Part shown: piece after piece, positions 1-10,755 of the stretch | Layout: each line of letters begins with the position of its first letter | How positions within the stretch are numbered: the stretch's first letter is position 1 | Source of the DNA: Neoarius graeffei | Lineage: Eukaryota > Chordata > Actinopteri > Siluriformes > Ariidae | Direction of reading: 5' to 3' | DNA: 64,000 nucleotides | Assembly (NCBI RefSeq): GCF_027579695.1 | Contig: NC_083581.1 | Span: 60,094,200 to 60,158,199, forward strand | The notes under the pieces: generated by a model | What the model was told of the DNA's origin: nothing | Database searches by the model: none | The model's input: the letters and a program-made list of their open reading frames with translations, nothing else | Translations under genes and position numbers: made by a program

Positions 1-660
1 TTGATTCCCATGTAAACAACATCTATAACACAGCCAAAATAAGACTTATGCTGACCATACATGATACTGAGACACTAGTGCACACTTATACAGTATATAC
101 TTGTAACCTCTAGACTGGTCTACTCTAATGTGTTACTGGTTGTTTCCCTTCTCGAAGTAAGCTTCATCAAATCCAGAATGGAGCAGTTCACATCCTTATC
201 CAAAAAAGCCAGATCTACAGTGTATACCTGTTAAATTAGTTATTGGCTATTAAATTCTGCTCATGAAATGACAACTCCAATGATCCCAAGTGTTTCGCTC
301 AGCTGGAGCTGGTCTGCTGTTAATCCCAAGCATTTTTCAGCTTAGCCAGTGGAAGATGTTTTTCCTTTATCACCCCTAGATTTTAAATCCAGATCAAAAG
401 GGCATTTGTTTATAGGTTTATATATAATATATTTAAATATATTTTTCATAAGTAAATCTTATGAAATTGATTGAGTCTGTGTATTCATGAACGTAGATTG
501 TTTCATTAATGTCCCTTTCTCATACTTTGTTTTAATCCTTTAAATGTGAAATATTGAGAGATTTTGAACGCAAAATTTCCTTTCCTGGGGGAGGAAACTA
601 GAGCACCCAGAGGAAACCCAAGCAGGCCCCAGTTGGCCACGAGGTTATTATTATTATTAT
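1..660. other. Intergenic, nothing recognised
   Basis: No coding region or repeat I can name is visible here. The stretch is AT-rich and ends in a short ATT trinucleotide run at about 648-668, next to the left end of element B. Confidence 0.5.
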
Positions 661-700
661 TATTATTATATCCACATTCACTGGATATGAGCAATCATAG

Positions 701-1429
701 GTGGGGTTTACATTAGACCGTATCAGCGGATCATCAGATTAACGTTTTTAAAAACGATTAGCGTGCACACAGCAACGCCAATACACGATTCGAGTGCACA
801 CAGCAATGCCAATACACAGATACGCTAATCACATGACTAATTCGGCACGTAAGTTGAAATGTGTCAGTGCGGCTCATCGCTTTCTCCTCAGCGGCTGTGC
901 TCCAAATCACTCCGCCCTGAACAGCGAGTGCCCTCTGGAGGGTGCGCACTCCGGCCCTGCGCAGCTCACAGAGCGCGCGAGTGAAGCGCACGAGCAGTGA
1001 TTCGGGACTGAGCCGCTGTGCGCAAGTCACTTACCACTTGCAAGTGGAAGGATGGCAAGCCTAAAGACAATCATAACTACACAATGGGCAGTATTTGCAT
1101 CAGTATTTGCAGTATTTTCATACTTTTATACTCTTTAATGAAAGGTGATACAAGGCGGATGTCCGCGCCGTTTTTCAGCAGTCGCGTCACATGACCAACG
1201 CCAGCGAATCAGGAAGGTGGATGTCACAGTGACGTTGTCCAATGACGACGCCAGCTAGAGCTCAGCACAGCGTATCCGCGTATTCTCAATGTTTACACAC
1301 CACCGGATCAGACACGATCTGGATTGAATACATGGACCCTGGCGGATTCCCGTTTCCCGGCGTTTTAATGTAAACGGACAGTGCATCCGTGAAGAAAATG
1401 AGACAGATACGGTCTAATGTAAACTTGGC
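701..1429 (+). mobile_element. Element A, copy 1 (TIR element with 5-bp CATAG duplication)
   Basis: The terminal inverted repeats share the core TTTACATTAGACCGTATC. The copy is flanked on both sides by CATAG (696-700 and 1430-1434), a 5-bp target duplication. The interior has a CpG-rich stretch at about 890-990, then a 28-codon ORF that recurs in all four copies. Here the target is element B, not a SINE. No transposase is encoded, so this is a non-autonomous copy. A 5-bp duplication does not fit the usual hAT, Tc1, Harbinger or piggyBac rules. Confidence 0.75.
1052..1138 (+). CDS. Small ORF conserved in element A, copy 1
   Basis: This 28-codon frame starts MASLKT and ends FSYFYTL before TAA, with a hydrophobic C-terminal half. 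The same frame is open in all four A copies (32003-32089, 47864-47950, and 50268-50354 on the minus strand), with one amino-acid change in each of two copies. It sits just downstream of a CpG-rich promoter-like segment. It may be an exon remnant of the autonomous parent or may be open by chance. I do not recognise a family. Confidence 0.3.
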   Translation: MASLKTIITTQWAVFASVFAVFSYFYTL

Positions 1430-1919
1430 CATAGACTCTGATTTGCTACTCTACTACTAGGCTATCAGCTCATATACCATGAGTAGAGAAAAACAAAATG
1501 GTGGAGCATTTTTCTGAACCAACCGAGAATGAAATAAAAACTCTACTCGAAAACAAAACCCCAAAAATAAAAAAAAATAAAAAAAATATGGAATAAAAAT
1601 ATTTGATGGTAAGAACGTATCTTTTTTATTTTTCAAGAATTATTATTATAGCATTTTTCACAAATTGCTCCTGTCATTTCACCGGTTTGCTTACATTCTA
1701 AGCGGAAATGATTTTGTCAGACATTTTGTATAAAGTTTTTATTTATCAACTTTGCTAAAAATAAAAATGCTCTGTTTATCAAAATTCAGTGAATGTGGAT
1801 GGAATAAAACAGTTCTTCCACTCAGTCTTGTCGTACATGGCTTATAGCCTACTTGGCACTACGCGTCTCAAAGGCTATCGACTCATGTACGACTCAATTT
1901 CATGGAATAACTGTTAATT

Positions 1920-3710
1920 ATACCACAATACACTCATATAGACACAGAGAGAGCCGTGATTCAACAGAGACACACCAACATGCACACAAATAGAGTCACT
2001 TTGTGTGTGTTCTGATTCTGTGTCCGAGTGAGTTGGTATATGTGTTTGTTTTCTGGTCAGTTGGTGCAGAATTTGTATCACTGGTGGCTCCTGGAACAGC
2101 CAGAAGCTTAAATGATATTGTTGTTCACGTGTAAACCAGTTTGGAAAGAAAAAAAGGGCCTGCCAAAATATATATGCAAATGATTAATACTATTGTAGGT
2201 GTAGTTTACTAGAAGTTATTTATTAGAAGTCTCCTTTATCTTAAACAATATCCTTCTCATTCTTCTACTGTATGACCATGAACTGATTGGTTGAATGACA
2301 AGAACACTGAATACTCAGTACATGATTTGTACAAACCCTCTTTCAGTCTTTCTTTGCATGATTGAATTTAGGTGGTGAAACCTGACTGGGCTGTTGAGTA
2401 GCTTTGGCTTTTATTGCTCTAATAGGCTGTGATGGCTCAAGACACCCACTGCATTTTTCCACTGAGTAAGCTCCTTTGTAACCAACAGCACCAATCAGGA
2501 CTCAAGGGTTGGGCGACACACAAACACTGGTTGGTCCTTTCACTTCATGGCACCGCGAGATCAGGAAGCCTTTGACACGAACCCACACACACACACGCAT
2601 GGGTGCACATACACACACGTACAAGAAGAATGAATATGCGATCAGATGCAAATGACTGCAATGTGATTTCCATGTTGTTCTGGAAACTAACCGTGTAAAT
2701 GATTTCTAAATGTATTTATAAAACAGAGGTTTTCCATGGTGCACCTTAAACCTGAAGATCAATCACATATAAGACAGTTTCTTTTCATAACTTGAGAAAA
2801 AGAAATTATTAAAATGAATTGCAAAGTTATCTCAGGATGCCTAAGAATAGATGGAAAGATGTCTCCCAAAGCATCAAACAAACAATTTATTTCGATTTTA
2901 TTCACATTTTATATTTATTCATTGGACAGATATTTTTTCCAAAGAATACAAACACAATTATAGTGATGTATTGATAATATTCATTTTTATAACATGCTTT
3001 ATACGGTAACATGCTTTTTTATAACATGTTTTAAAGGGATAAACAAGCACACAAAACAAAATACTTCCAATATACTTTCAACAGTGTAGATTATATACTT
3101 CTTTTTTTTTTTAAATCACGCATTTTTAAACAAAATCAAGTCTATCCTTAAGGCACATAGAGTTTCCCAGGATGCTACAAAGTCATTCAACTAAATTAGT
3201 GGGCGAGGAAGTAGCAGGGATTAAAGTGATTCGGGGTTGAAAACAAATGACTTCATAGAAAGCAGCAACTATAAAAGGCAGTTAGGTGGGGGCTTGGAAA
3301 AGAAAGGCATAATTAAGGCAGTTTGCCTGGGATACAGCAATAGAAGGATAGGCAACTCAATTACCCACAGTTCCAGGCTACAGAAAGGGCATGAGGTTTA
3401 CACGGCCAGCAGGGTTTCTTCCGCAGTGGATTGTGTGGAAAAGGCCAACACATTAATCTACTCCAAGATTGATTTTTTTCCCCCTCTAAGCGGACGGGGT
3501 CAGCGCATAAAACACAGAAGCTGTACAAAAGACTGAGATGCTGAGCACAATATGGAGACTAGTGAGTTAATACTGTTGTGTGTGTGTAGATTGCTAAACA
3601 TATAAGTTACCACTTGGATAACAAAGAATATTTCCTAACAGATAAATAGCCCCAAGGAATTTCACAAAGTTACTTCATGAACACTGGGCCAAAAGGGGTT
3701 CATGTATTTC
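1920..3710. other. Intergenic, no gene recognised
   Basis: This stretch has short CA-rich runs near 2580-2620 and an A/T-rich middle. The longest open frame, near 3237-3536, shows no recognisable domain or splice context and is not supported as a gene. Confidence 0.5.
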
Positions 3711-3714
3711 AATC

Positions 3715-4953
3715 AGTGGTGTAGTGGTTAGCACTGTTGCCTCACAGTAAGAAGGTTCCTGGTTCGAATCCTATAGCTGACAGGGACCTTTTTGTGTGGA
3801 GTTTGCATGTTCTCCCTGTCTGCATTGGTTTCCTCCAGGTGCTCCGGTTTCCCCCACAGTTCAAAGACGTGCAGGTTAAGGCCCGGTCCCACTGCACTTA
3901 CGGATGTAAAAAAATCTTTGCCATCCGTTGGAAAACGCTATGCATCCGTTGTGTACTCATTGCATACGTGCTTCATACGCTCTATCCATCGAGCATCCGT
4001 CCACTGTGATTTCATCCGCACAAAAAGTTTTGAGCTGCACAAAACTTTTAGAACGGATGAACTTTCCACCGTGTACGATGTAAATCCGCGACATATACGA
4101 GCAACAAACGTTCTATGTCCGTTATCATCCGTTAAACGTCTGCTGTATCCTCTCTGCATCCTCTGGGCATCCTCGCAACTCACATCCGCTGCAGCTGAAA
4201 ACGGAAAGAGGGAGGAAAGATAAGGTACATGAAACGTCTATTCATCGTTAGTAGCACGGAAATAGAAAGGATATAAGCGTATGCATCTCGTATATAAAGT
4301 ATTCAAAACGGACAAAGCGTTTATATCTGGGATGTATCTCGTATATTGAGGATGTCTGGAGTATGTCTAGAGTATGTAGAAGGACAACTAGCGGACAATC
4401 GGTCTGCATCCGATATACATCCGCGCAACATCCCCTTTGTTTCCGTTAGGCGTACGTGATGCATCCCCTTAATCCGCTATGCATCCGCTCTTTCTGCTAT
4501 GCGTCCGCTTCTCAGTTATCACTGGTAACCCCTTCAGAGCTGTCATCCACTTCCATCCGCTTTCATCCGCTAGGCTTCCTATGAACATGCGTTTAACATC
4601 CCCGCTATATACTACCCACGTCCGTTCTTTTCCGTTCTGTTTTCGCAAATTTTCGCCAATTTTGTCCATTTCTGGAGCGGATGAAAACGGATAGAGCCAC
4701 CCCCGAAATTTTGCTCATCCGCTGTGTCCTTTTTGCATACGTTTTGTGTCCATCGGCCAGTGGGACCGGGCCTTTAGGTAAAATATCCAGCCACTGGAGT
4801 TGCACAAGCCAGTGCATACTTAGTGTTGGTCCCAAGCCTGGATAGACTGGGGAGGGTTGCATCAGGAAGGGCATCCCATTTAAAACCTATGCCAAATCAA
4901 ATATGCAGAACAGGTCCACTGTGGAGACCCCTAATGGGAGCAGCCAAAAGAAG
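3715..4953 (+). mobile_element. V-SINE with RTE-like tail, split by a MITE
   Basis: The head (3715-3875) has the tRNA-derived B box GGTTCGAATCC and the V-SINE core phrase TGTGTGGAGTTTGCATGTTC. The element resumes after the inserted MITE (3879-4773) and ends near 4953. Its tail, with CCCCTAATGGGAGCAGCC and AAAAGAAG, differs from the usual V-SINE tail here. It closely matches the 3' end of the RTE-type LINE at 26245-26706. Confidence 0.75.
3879..4773. mobile_element. Harbinger-type MITE with a dense ATCCG motif array
   Basis: The terminal inverted repeats begin AGGCCCGGTCCCACTG at both ends and are bounded by TTA (3876-3878 and 4774-4776). This is the 3-bp duplication of the PIF/Harbinger type. 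The interior is packed with short degenerate units of the form CATCCGY or their complement and carries no convincing protein. The open frames across it are by-products of this low-complexity composition. Confidence 0.8.
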
Positions 4954-5084
4954 ATTGCTGCTTGAAACTTGACTTTTCTATCATTTCAGGATCACTGCAC
5001 AGATACAGCCAGAGAGGTATACAACTGAAGGAAAAAGGTTTGCTTTTTGAACTGATAAAAGTAAAACTCATTTTGTACTTGTAA

Positions 5085-5461
5085 ACATCCATCCGTCCAT
5101 TATCTGTAGCCACTTATCCTGTTCTACAGGGTCGCAGACAAGCTGGAGCCTATCCCAGCTGACTATGGGCGAGAGGTGGGGTACACCCTGGACAAGTCGC
5201 CAGGTTATCGCAGGGCTGATACAGAGACAAACAACCATTCACACTCACATTCACACCTACGGTCAATTTAGAGCCACCAATTAGCCTAACCTGCATGTCT
5301 TTGGACTGTGGGGGAAACCGGAGCACCCGGAGGAAACCCACGCGGACACGGGGAGAACATGCAAACTCCACACAGAAAGGCCCTCACCAGCCGCTGGGCT
5401 CAAACTCAGAACCTTCTTGCTGTGAGGCGACAGCGCTAACCACTACACCACCGTGCCGCCC
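5085..5461 (-). mobile_element. V-SINE copy
   Basis: This is a full-length copy in reverse orientation. The ATCC-type tail is at the left, the core sequence is in the middle, and the tRNA-like head is at the right end. It is followed by a short ATT run. Confidence 0.9.
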
Positions 5462-5848
5462 TATTATTATTATTATGTTCAAACCTAACATAGTAGTTTC
5501 TATAGTAATAGCTTAAATACAGGGGCCTGTATGGTGAAGGTTCAATTCTTATTTAGCAAAGAAAAAACATTTAATTTTAGATCTGGTGGTCAGTACACTT
5601 TCCACAATGGGAGAGTCATTAAGACAGAAGAGTTTTCGGCTTCTCAGTAACATGTCAAGCTGCAATTTTTTTTTGTCTTATTAAGTTCAACATTGAAAAC
5701 TGAGAGTTTGTTGAGCGGATGGTTGTTTATAGCTGCTATAACCTGATATCAGGAGGTAAATCATTTTGTGGATTTTACACAATATTAAATGCAACCATAA
5801 ATGCATAAAACCATGATGTGTCAATATAATATAATATAATATAATATA

Positions 5849-6222
5849 GGCGGCACGGTGGTGTAGTGGTTAGCGCTGTCGCCTCACAGCAAGAAGGTCC
5901 TGGGTTCGAGCCCCGGGTCCGGCGAGGGCCTTTCTGTGTGGAGTTTGCATGTTCTCCCCGTGTCCGCGTGGGTTTCCTCCGGGTGCTCCGGTTTCCCCCA
6001 CAGTCCAAAGACATGCAGGTTAGGTTAACTGGTGACTCTAAATTGACCGTAGGTGTGAATGTGAGTGTGAATGGTTGTCTGTGTCTATGTGTCAGCCCTG
6101 TGATGACCTGGCGACTTGTCCAGGGTGTACCCCGCCTTTCGCCCGTAGTCAGCTGGGATAGGCTCCAGCTTGCCTGCGACCCTGTAGAACAGGATAAAGC
6201 GGCTAGAGATAATGAGAATGAG
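5849..6222 (+). mobile_element. V-SINE copy in an AATAT microsatellite
   Basis: The copy runs from the tRNA-like head (GGTTCGAGCCC B box) through the core to the GATAATGAGAATGAG tail. Runs of AATAT repeat lie on both sides (about 5824-5848 and 6223-6248), so the target duplication falls inside a microsatellite. Long frames crossing it on both strands are SINE read-through, not genes. Confidence 0.9.
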
Positions 6223-6977
6223 AATAATATAATATAATATAATATAATACATACAGGCCACTTTTTCCATGGAATATAAACATGTATTCTATTCCCTTCT
6301 AGTGGTTTATTGATGGCATACAATATTATCATCATATCGCTTATTCTCCATGTATTACGCCACTCTCTGGAATGGAGAATGAGTGTGCAATATTGCACGT
6401 TGTCAAGACAAAACACCGTCACACATCAGAGCTCATGCAAATATCCAGTGACAAAATTTTTCTGCTGTGCATGCGCACAATCATTTCTTTATCCGTTGGG
6501 AAAGAGAGAAGATGAGGCTAATCCAGCGCTACTGCTAGGATTAGCTATGCTATAATTAAAACTGTGACAGTTTGTAAACAAACATGGCCGTGAGGTTTGC
6601 TACGTTAAAAGCAGAAGATTTTGAGAGAATTTTGGTTGCCAGGTCACTCCATTGTGTGTAGTTGTCGATGTTGATTTTAAAAGCAACTAAGTAAATTACA
6701 TCGGGAAATGAATACTTAAGTCTGAGTGAACAATGCTGTGGCGAGTGTGCGTGGAAGAAGAATCTTGGGACAGAAATCTTAGTTTCTTGATCGTTAGCCT
6801 GTGCTACTGACGAACACTACAGCGGCTGGAAGGTGAATTCACTGCTGCACTGATGAATGCTACAGTGGCTGTAGGTGACTTCACTGCTGTGCTAACAGTG
6901 CCAACTTGCAAGTAAGCTAGCGTTGGCCTTCAAGAATGCTGATATGAAGAGATTGTGTATGCATAATAATAATAATA

Positions 6978-7332
6978 GGGTGCACGGTGGTGTAGCGGTT
7001 AGCGCTGTCGCCTCACAGCAAGAAGGTCCAGGTTCGAGCCCCGTGGCCGGCGAGGGCCTTTCTGTGCAGAGTTTGCATGTTCTCCCCGTGTCTGTGTGGG
7101 TTTCCTCCGGGTGCTCCGGTTTCCCCCACAGTCCAAAGACATGCAGGTTAGGTTAACTGGTGACTCTAAATTGACCATGAGTGTGAATGGTTGTCTGTGT
7201 CTATGTGTCAGCCCTGTGATGACCTGGCGACTTGTCCAGGGTGTACCCCGCCTTTCACCCGTAGTCAGCTGGGATAGGCTCCAGCTTGCCTGCGATCCTG
7301 TAGAACAGGATAAAGCAGCTACAGATAATGAG
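6978..7332 (+). mobile_element. V-SINE copy inside element C
   Basis: The full head-core-tail structure is present, with AAT runs on both sides that form the target duplication. It lies between the body of element C and its terminal palindrome. Confidence 0.85.
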
Positions 7333-7353
7333 ATAATAATAATAATAATAATA

Positions 7354-7496
7354 ATATTGGCTGGCTTTTTTCATGGTATATCAGATATATTCCATTCAGC
7401 TAGCATGATATTGAACTGGTCTTTCACTCATTCAATATCATGCTAGCTGAATGGAATATATCTGATATACCACAAAACAAAGCTAGCCAATATTAT
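7354..7496. repeat. Terminal palindrome of element C, copy 1
   Basis: The two arms contain GATATATTCCATTCAGCTAG and its complement, separated by a short AT-rich loop. The whole segment would fold into one long hairpin. The same palindrome recurs at 10364-10503 and, shortened, at 60415-60516. Confidence 0.85.
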
Positions 7497-7504
7497 TTAA
7501 ATAT

Positions 7505-8950
7505 AATATAATATAATATATAAAACTGGTGGCAAATTCCTGCAGTTCAAGTAGACTAAATAACGTTGGGACATAATATATAATAATCAGCTTTGGGATA
7601 GTCACTTTAAATCGAGTCGCACCACAGCACCCCTCTTTGATTCCTTACTTATTCATTTTGTCAGATAGATACGAACGTTTGTGCTTAACTATAACATATA
7701 ACATTTCTTTATTAGTATGTGGTATATTATGGAATTCGTTATGGCATATTATTAAATAGTATCAAAATGAATTACATCGTAAGTAAATTTTACAACTGTA
7801 TAGCTTCCTGGCCAACAACATAACTTTCTTTTCTTTTCTGAATGTTTTCATCATTATTCACGGCCAGGGCAGGGAGATAAAGCAGCATGTGTGAAGGAGT
7901 GCTTAGTCATGTGTGGATCTGGTGCAAGTGCGGAAGCAGTGGCCGGGACGCCTGTGGATTTTAGAGCTGCACATTTCCACCCTGATCATTGGCAGGAGTT
8001 TGTATTGGCGAGCAGTGAGGCTGCTTCCTCCTCCATTCCAGCCTGCGCTTCATGGCTTACATCCTGTGACTCATGCTTACTTACAAAGCCATGTTTTACA
8101 GTAACACTCATACATACACATTATTAAGCTGAGCTTTTTGTATCTAAATTCATTTAATTCTCAGCATGAAGCAATTAATTGCATCATGAACAAAGGTATC
8201 TGACTATGCCATTCAGCAGTGTAGACAAATGTGACTATAGGCTCAATCATTCCAATCTGCTGAAGTCATTTGGATTGTTCCCAAAATAGCCATAAAATGG
8301 ATAATAAAAGATGATTTTATTTGATCAAACATGTACTCATTGATGATTAATTGCTTGACATTCTAACTGAAATCCTGAATGAAATACAATGTTCCTGTTA
8401 ATGATGACACACACTTGAATGACACACATCATTTCCTCTGTGCCCTGCCCTTAAAGCTCATTTGGTTAAACTCTTTGATTTAGAATAATGAATAAGAGCT
8501 TGTTTATAGTGATGATCAATTTTCTCTATGACAGTTTGTGAACGTTTTCCATGTGAACTATTGGGTGGAGATCTAAATAAGTCAGGTCAGTGAAATGCTT
8601 TCATTAAATTGGAGGAAAGAATTGAAAGTGTTACATCATCAGTGAATACACCTACTTCCCCTCCTTCACAGTCATGAGTGTGTCATAGTGAAGAAGGTGT
8701 GGCAACTTCTTGACGCATAGAAGTGATCAACATAGTGATTATGGAATATCAACAAATCAGTAGAGAAGACTGAATAGATATTTAAAAAAAGAAAGGAAAA
8801 AAATTCATCTGCCAAAATAAATGTACACTTGACCTGAAGTGGCTTTGAAGGTCGATGTATTTTTAACTTGTGGAACCATAGACAAGTAACCCATGCATCC
8901 TATTTTGCATTTTGTCAGAATTCTGCAATGTTTTGTTCAACGCAAGTCAA
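7505..8950. other. Intergenic, nothing recognised
   Basis: I found no repeat family, exon or RNA gene here. The frame at 7891-8127 has no recognisable domain and no splice context. Confidence 0.4.
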
Positions 8951-9220
8951 GATTCGATATTATTTTACATACAGGACACTTTTTCGATTAAATAAAAACA
9001 TTTATTTTTTTCGCGGTCCAAATCCTGCGCTCTGATTGGCTGGCAAGCGGGTCCGTATCCTACGGTACGGACCCCAGTTACGGACCTCTGGCGACTCGCT
9101 CGTTCACAACAACAACAAACATAGTAGCATTTTTTGTCAACATTTATCTTTTTTTATAAGATTTATTTATAAGATTATCAAAAATCTTATAAATTTTTGC
9201 CAGCATTTCTCAGGAGAATA

Positions 9221-9796
9221 GCATTAATTTTACAGCATGGATAGCGATAACGACAGTGTTCACAGCAAAAGCGAGTTTTACTACCCTGAGGAAGAAGAAA
9301 TAAAAGAAAACATTTCAGGAGAAAGCTAAAAACCTCTAACTGTTGCTAACGCCGAGCAAAAACATGGCTGAATCCTGAATGACTCAATTTTATATAAATA
9401 GGAGACTACATAGGCGGCAAAATGTAGTTTTTTTCCTGCCATGGAAGTGCACTTGTATACCAAGGAGGAAGCCATTTGCATTACAGCCGTGAATGAGGAT
9501 TCAAAATAGCATTAATTTTACAGCATGGATAGTGATAACGACAGTGTTCACAGCGAAAGCGAGTTTTACTACCCTGAGGAAGAAGAAGTAAAAGAAAGCA
9601 TTTCAGGAGAAAGCTAAAAACCTGTAACTGTTGCTAACGCCAAGCAAAAACATGGCTGAATCCTGAATGACTCCTATTTGTATAAATAGGGGACTACATA
9701 GGCAGCAAAATGTAGTTTTTTTTCCTGCCATGGAAGTGCACTTGTATACCGAGGAGAAAGCCATTTGCATTACAGTCGTGAATGAGGATTCAAAAT
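9221..9796 (+). repeat. 288-bp tandem duplication inside element D
   Basis: Two adjacent copies begin GCATTAATTTTACAGCATGG and end in a stretch with GAATGAGGATTCAAAAT. They differ at a modest number of positions. Each copy carries a 30-codon acidic ORF and the phrase TTCCTGCCATGGAAGTGCAC. Confidence 0.85.
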
Positions 9797-9874
9797 GGCG
9801 GCTCGGCTCGGTTTTCCCTTTCGGGCGCTCTCGTTTTCTGTTAAAATTTGGTAAAGAAAAAAATAAATATATTA

Positions 9875-10017
9875 TTTACCAGCTTAAGGTCGGTCCGTAT
9901 GGTGAAATACTGTGACCTCGGCCTTGAATACTGACCTCGGCCCAGAGGGCCTTGGTTAGTACTTTCAAGACCTTGGGCACGGTATTTCACGATACGGACC
10001 TCCCAGCTGGTAAATAA
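9875..10017. repeat. Terminal palindrome of element D
   Basis: The left arm contains TTACCAGCTT and GGTCCGTATGGTGAAATAC. The right arm contains the complement, GTATTTCACGATACGGACC, and ends with AGCTGGTAAATAA. The centre is a GC-rich loop around 9940. The arms are roughly 65-70 bp with mismatches. Confidence 0.75.
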
Positions 10018-10332
10018 CATATATGTATTCTATTCCCTTCTAACAGGTTTCATTCATTTGGTTTGGCAGCATACAATATTGTTAGCATATCGCTCATCCT
10101 ACGTGTATTATGTCACTCTACTTAATGGAAATTGAGTGTTGAATATGGTTTACGATAATGCATGGTCGTCAAGACAACATGATGTCACACATCGGAGACA
10201 TAAAACTTCTGTGCTAGTGAGTAATTGGGACAATTTGTAAACAAACATGGCTGCCAAGTTTGCTTTGTTAACTACCAAAGATTTTGAGAGAATTTTGAAA
10301 GAGAAAGACACAGTGAACCCCCAAAAGGAATG

Positions 10333-10363
<31 letters not shown>

Positions 10364-10366
<3 letters not shown>

Positions 10367-10503
10367 TTGGCTGGCTTTTCTTTATGGGATATCAGATATA
10401 TTCCATTCAGCTAACATGATATTGAAAACATCTTCAACTCGTTCAATATCATGCTAGCTGAATGGAATATATCTGATATCCCATCAACGCCAGCCAATAT
10501 TAT
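10364..10503. repeat. Terminal palindrome of element C, copy 2
   Basis: This is the same long hairpin as at 7354-7496, with arms containing GATATATTCCATTCAGCTAA and its near complement around a loop at about 10435. Confidence 0.85.
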
Positions 10504-10755
10504 TTAAATACCACATTGGATTTATGTAGATAAAAATCATAGAGACAAGCACTATCAAATAGACATGAATCAAAACAGAACAAACACGGCAGGGATGTTT
10601 TGCATTGTGGAATAGACAAGTACCCCTACCATAAAATCTATAAATTATGGACACATGGGAATAAAAACCACCAAAAGGTTATGTTAGAATAGGTTCTGTA
10701 TAGCAGCTTATGTCTGGAATGTTTTAGAAAGAATTTAAACAATTGGATTAAATTG

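Larger units (their letters stand above)
671..1915 (-). mobile_element. Element B, copy 1 (hairpin-ended, interrupted by element A)
   Basis: The left end reads TATCCACATTCACTGGAT and the inverted match lies at about 1786-1806. A second copy at 41945-42644 has the same parts in the opposite orientation. Outside the right inverted repeat lies an imperfect palindrome, with arms 1830-1849 and 1873-1893, that the second copy also carries. Element A is inserted at 701-1429. Downstream of A, at about 1498, a short reading frame starts MVEHFSEPTENEIKTLLENK; the second copy encodes a closely similar peptide, so it is probably the remnant first exon of the parent element. The superfamily is not known to me. 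Confidence 0.6.
6230..7505 (+). mobile_element. Element C, copy 1 (hairpin-ended)
   Basis: The left part, with CCACTTTTTCCATGG and then TGTATTCTATTCCCTTCT, is shared with copies at about 8957-10510 and 60408-62330. The right end is a near-perfect palindrome of about 140 bp (7354-7496). A short frame at 6583 starts MAVRFATLKAEDFERIL and has close counterparts in both other copies, suggesting a retained first exon. A V-SINE sits in an AAT run just left of the hairpin. Confidence 0.65.
9003..10017 (+). mobile_element. Element D (hairpin-ended, internal tandem duplication)
   Basis: The left end carries GCGCTCTGATTGGCTGGC and a small palindrome built on GGTCCGTA. The right end (about 9875-10017) is a long imperfect palindrome using the same GGTCCGTA motif. 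Between them lie two 288-bp direct repeats (9221-9508 and 9509-9796). Each encodes a short acidic peptide starting MDSDNDSVHS that ends at a stop codon. D splits element C cleanly. It encodes no transposase. Confidence 0.6.
8957..10510 (+). mobile_element. Element C, copy 2, interrupted by element D
   Basis: The left end (ACAGGACACTTTTTCGATT) matches element C. After the D insertion, the body resumes at about 10018 with TGTATTCTATTCCCTTCT and ends in the palindrome at 10364-10503. At 10250 a frame starts MAAKFALLTTKDFERILKEK, the best preserved form of the C N-terminus. It breaks off in an AAT microsatellite (about 10334-10365). Confidence 0.65.

Noticed and set aside
701..1429. Element A considered as a hAT or Harbinger member
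   Set aside because: All four copies show 5-bp duplications, not 8 bp or TWA, and the termini do not match the usual motifs of those groups.
3715..3790. Possible tRNA gene from A/B-box-like sequence
   Set aside because: It is the tRNA-derived head of a V-SINE and continues into the SINE core. The same head recurs in about twenty places.
3792..4223. A 143-codon open frame
   Set aside because: It starts in a SINE and runs through the ATCCG motif array of a MITE.
5775..6422. A 215-codon minus-strand open frame
   Set aside because: It runs through a complete V-SINE and an AATAT microsatellite. The same peptide phrases recur wherever V-SINEs lie in this orientation.
7891..8127. A 78-codon plus-strand frame in otherwise repeat-free sequence
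   Set aside because: No recognisable domain, no splice context and no second supporting exon.
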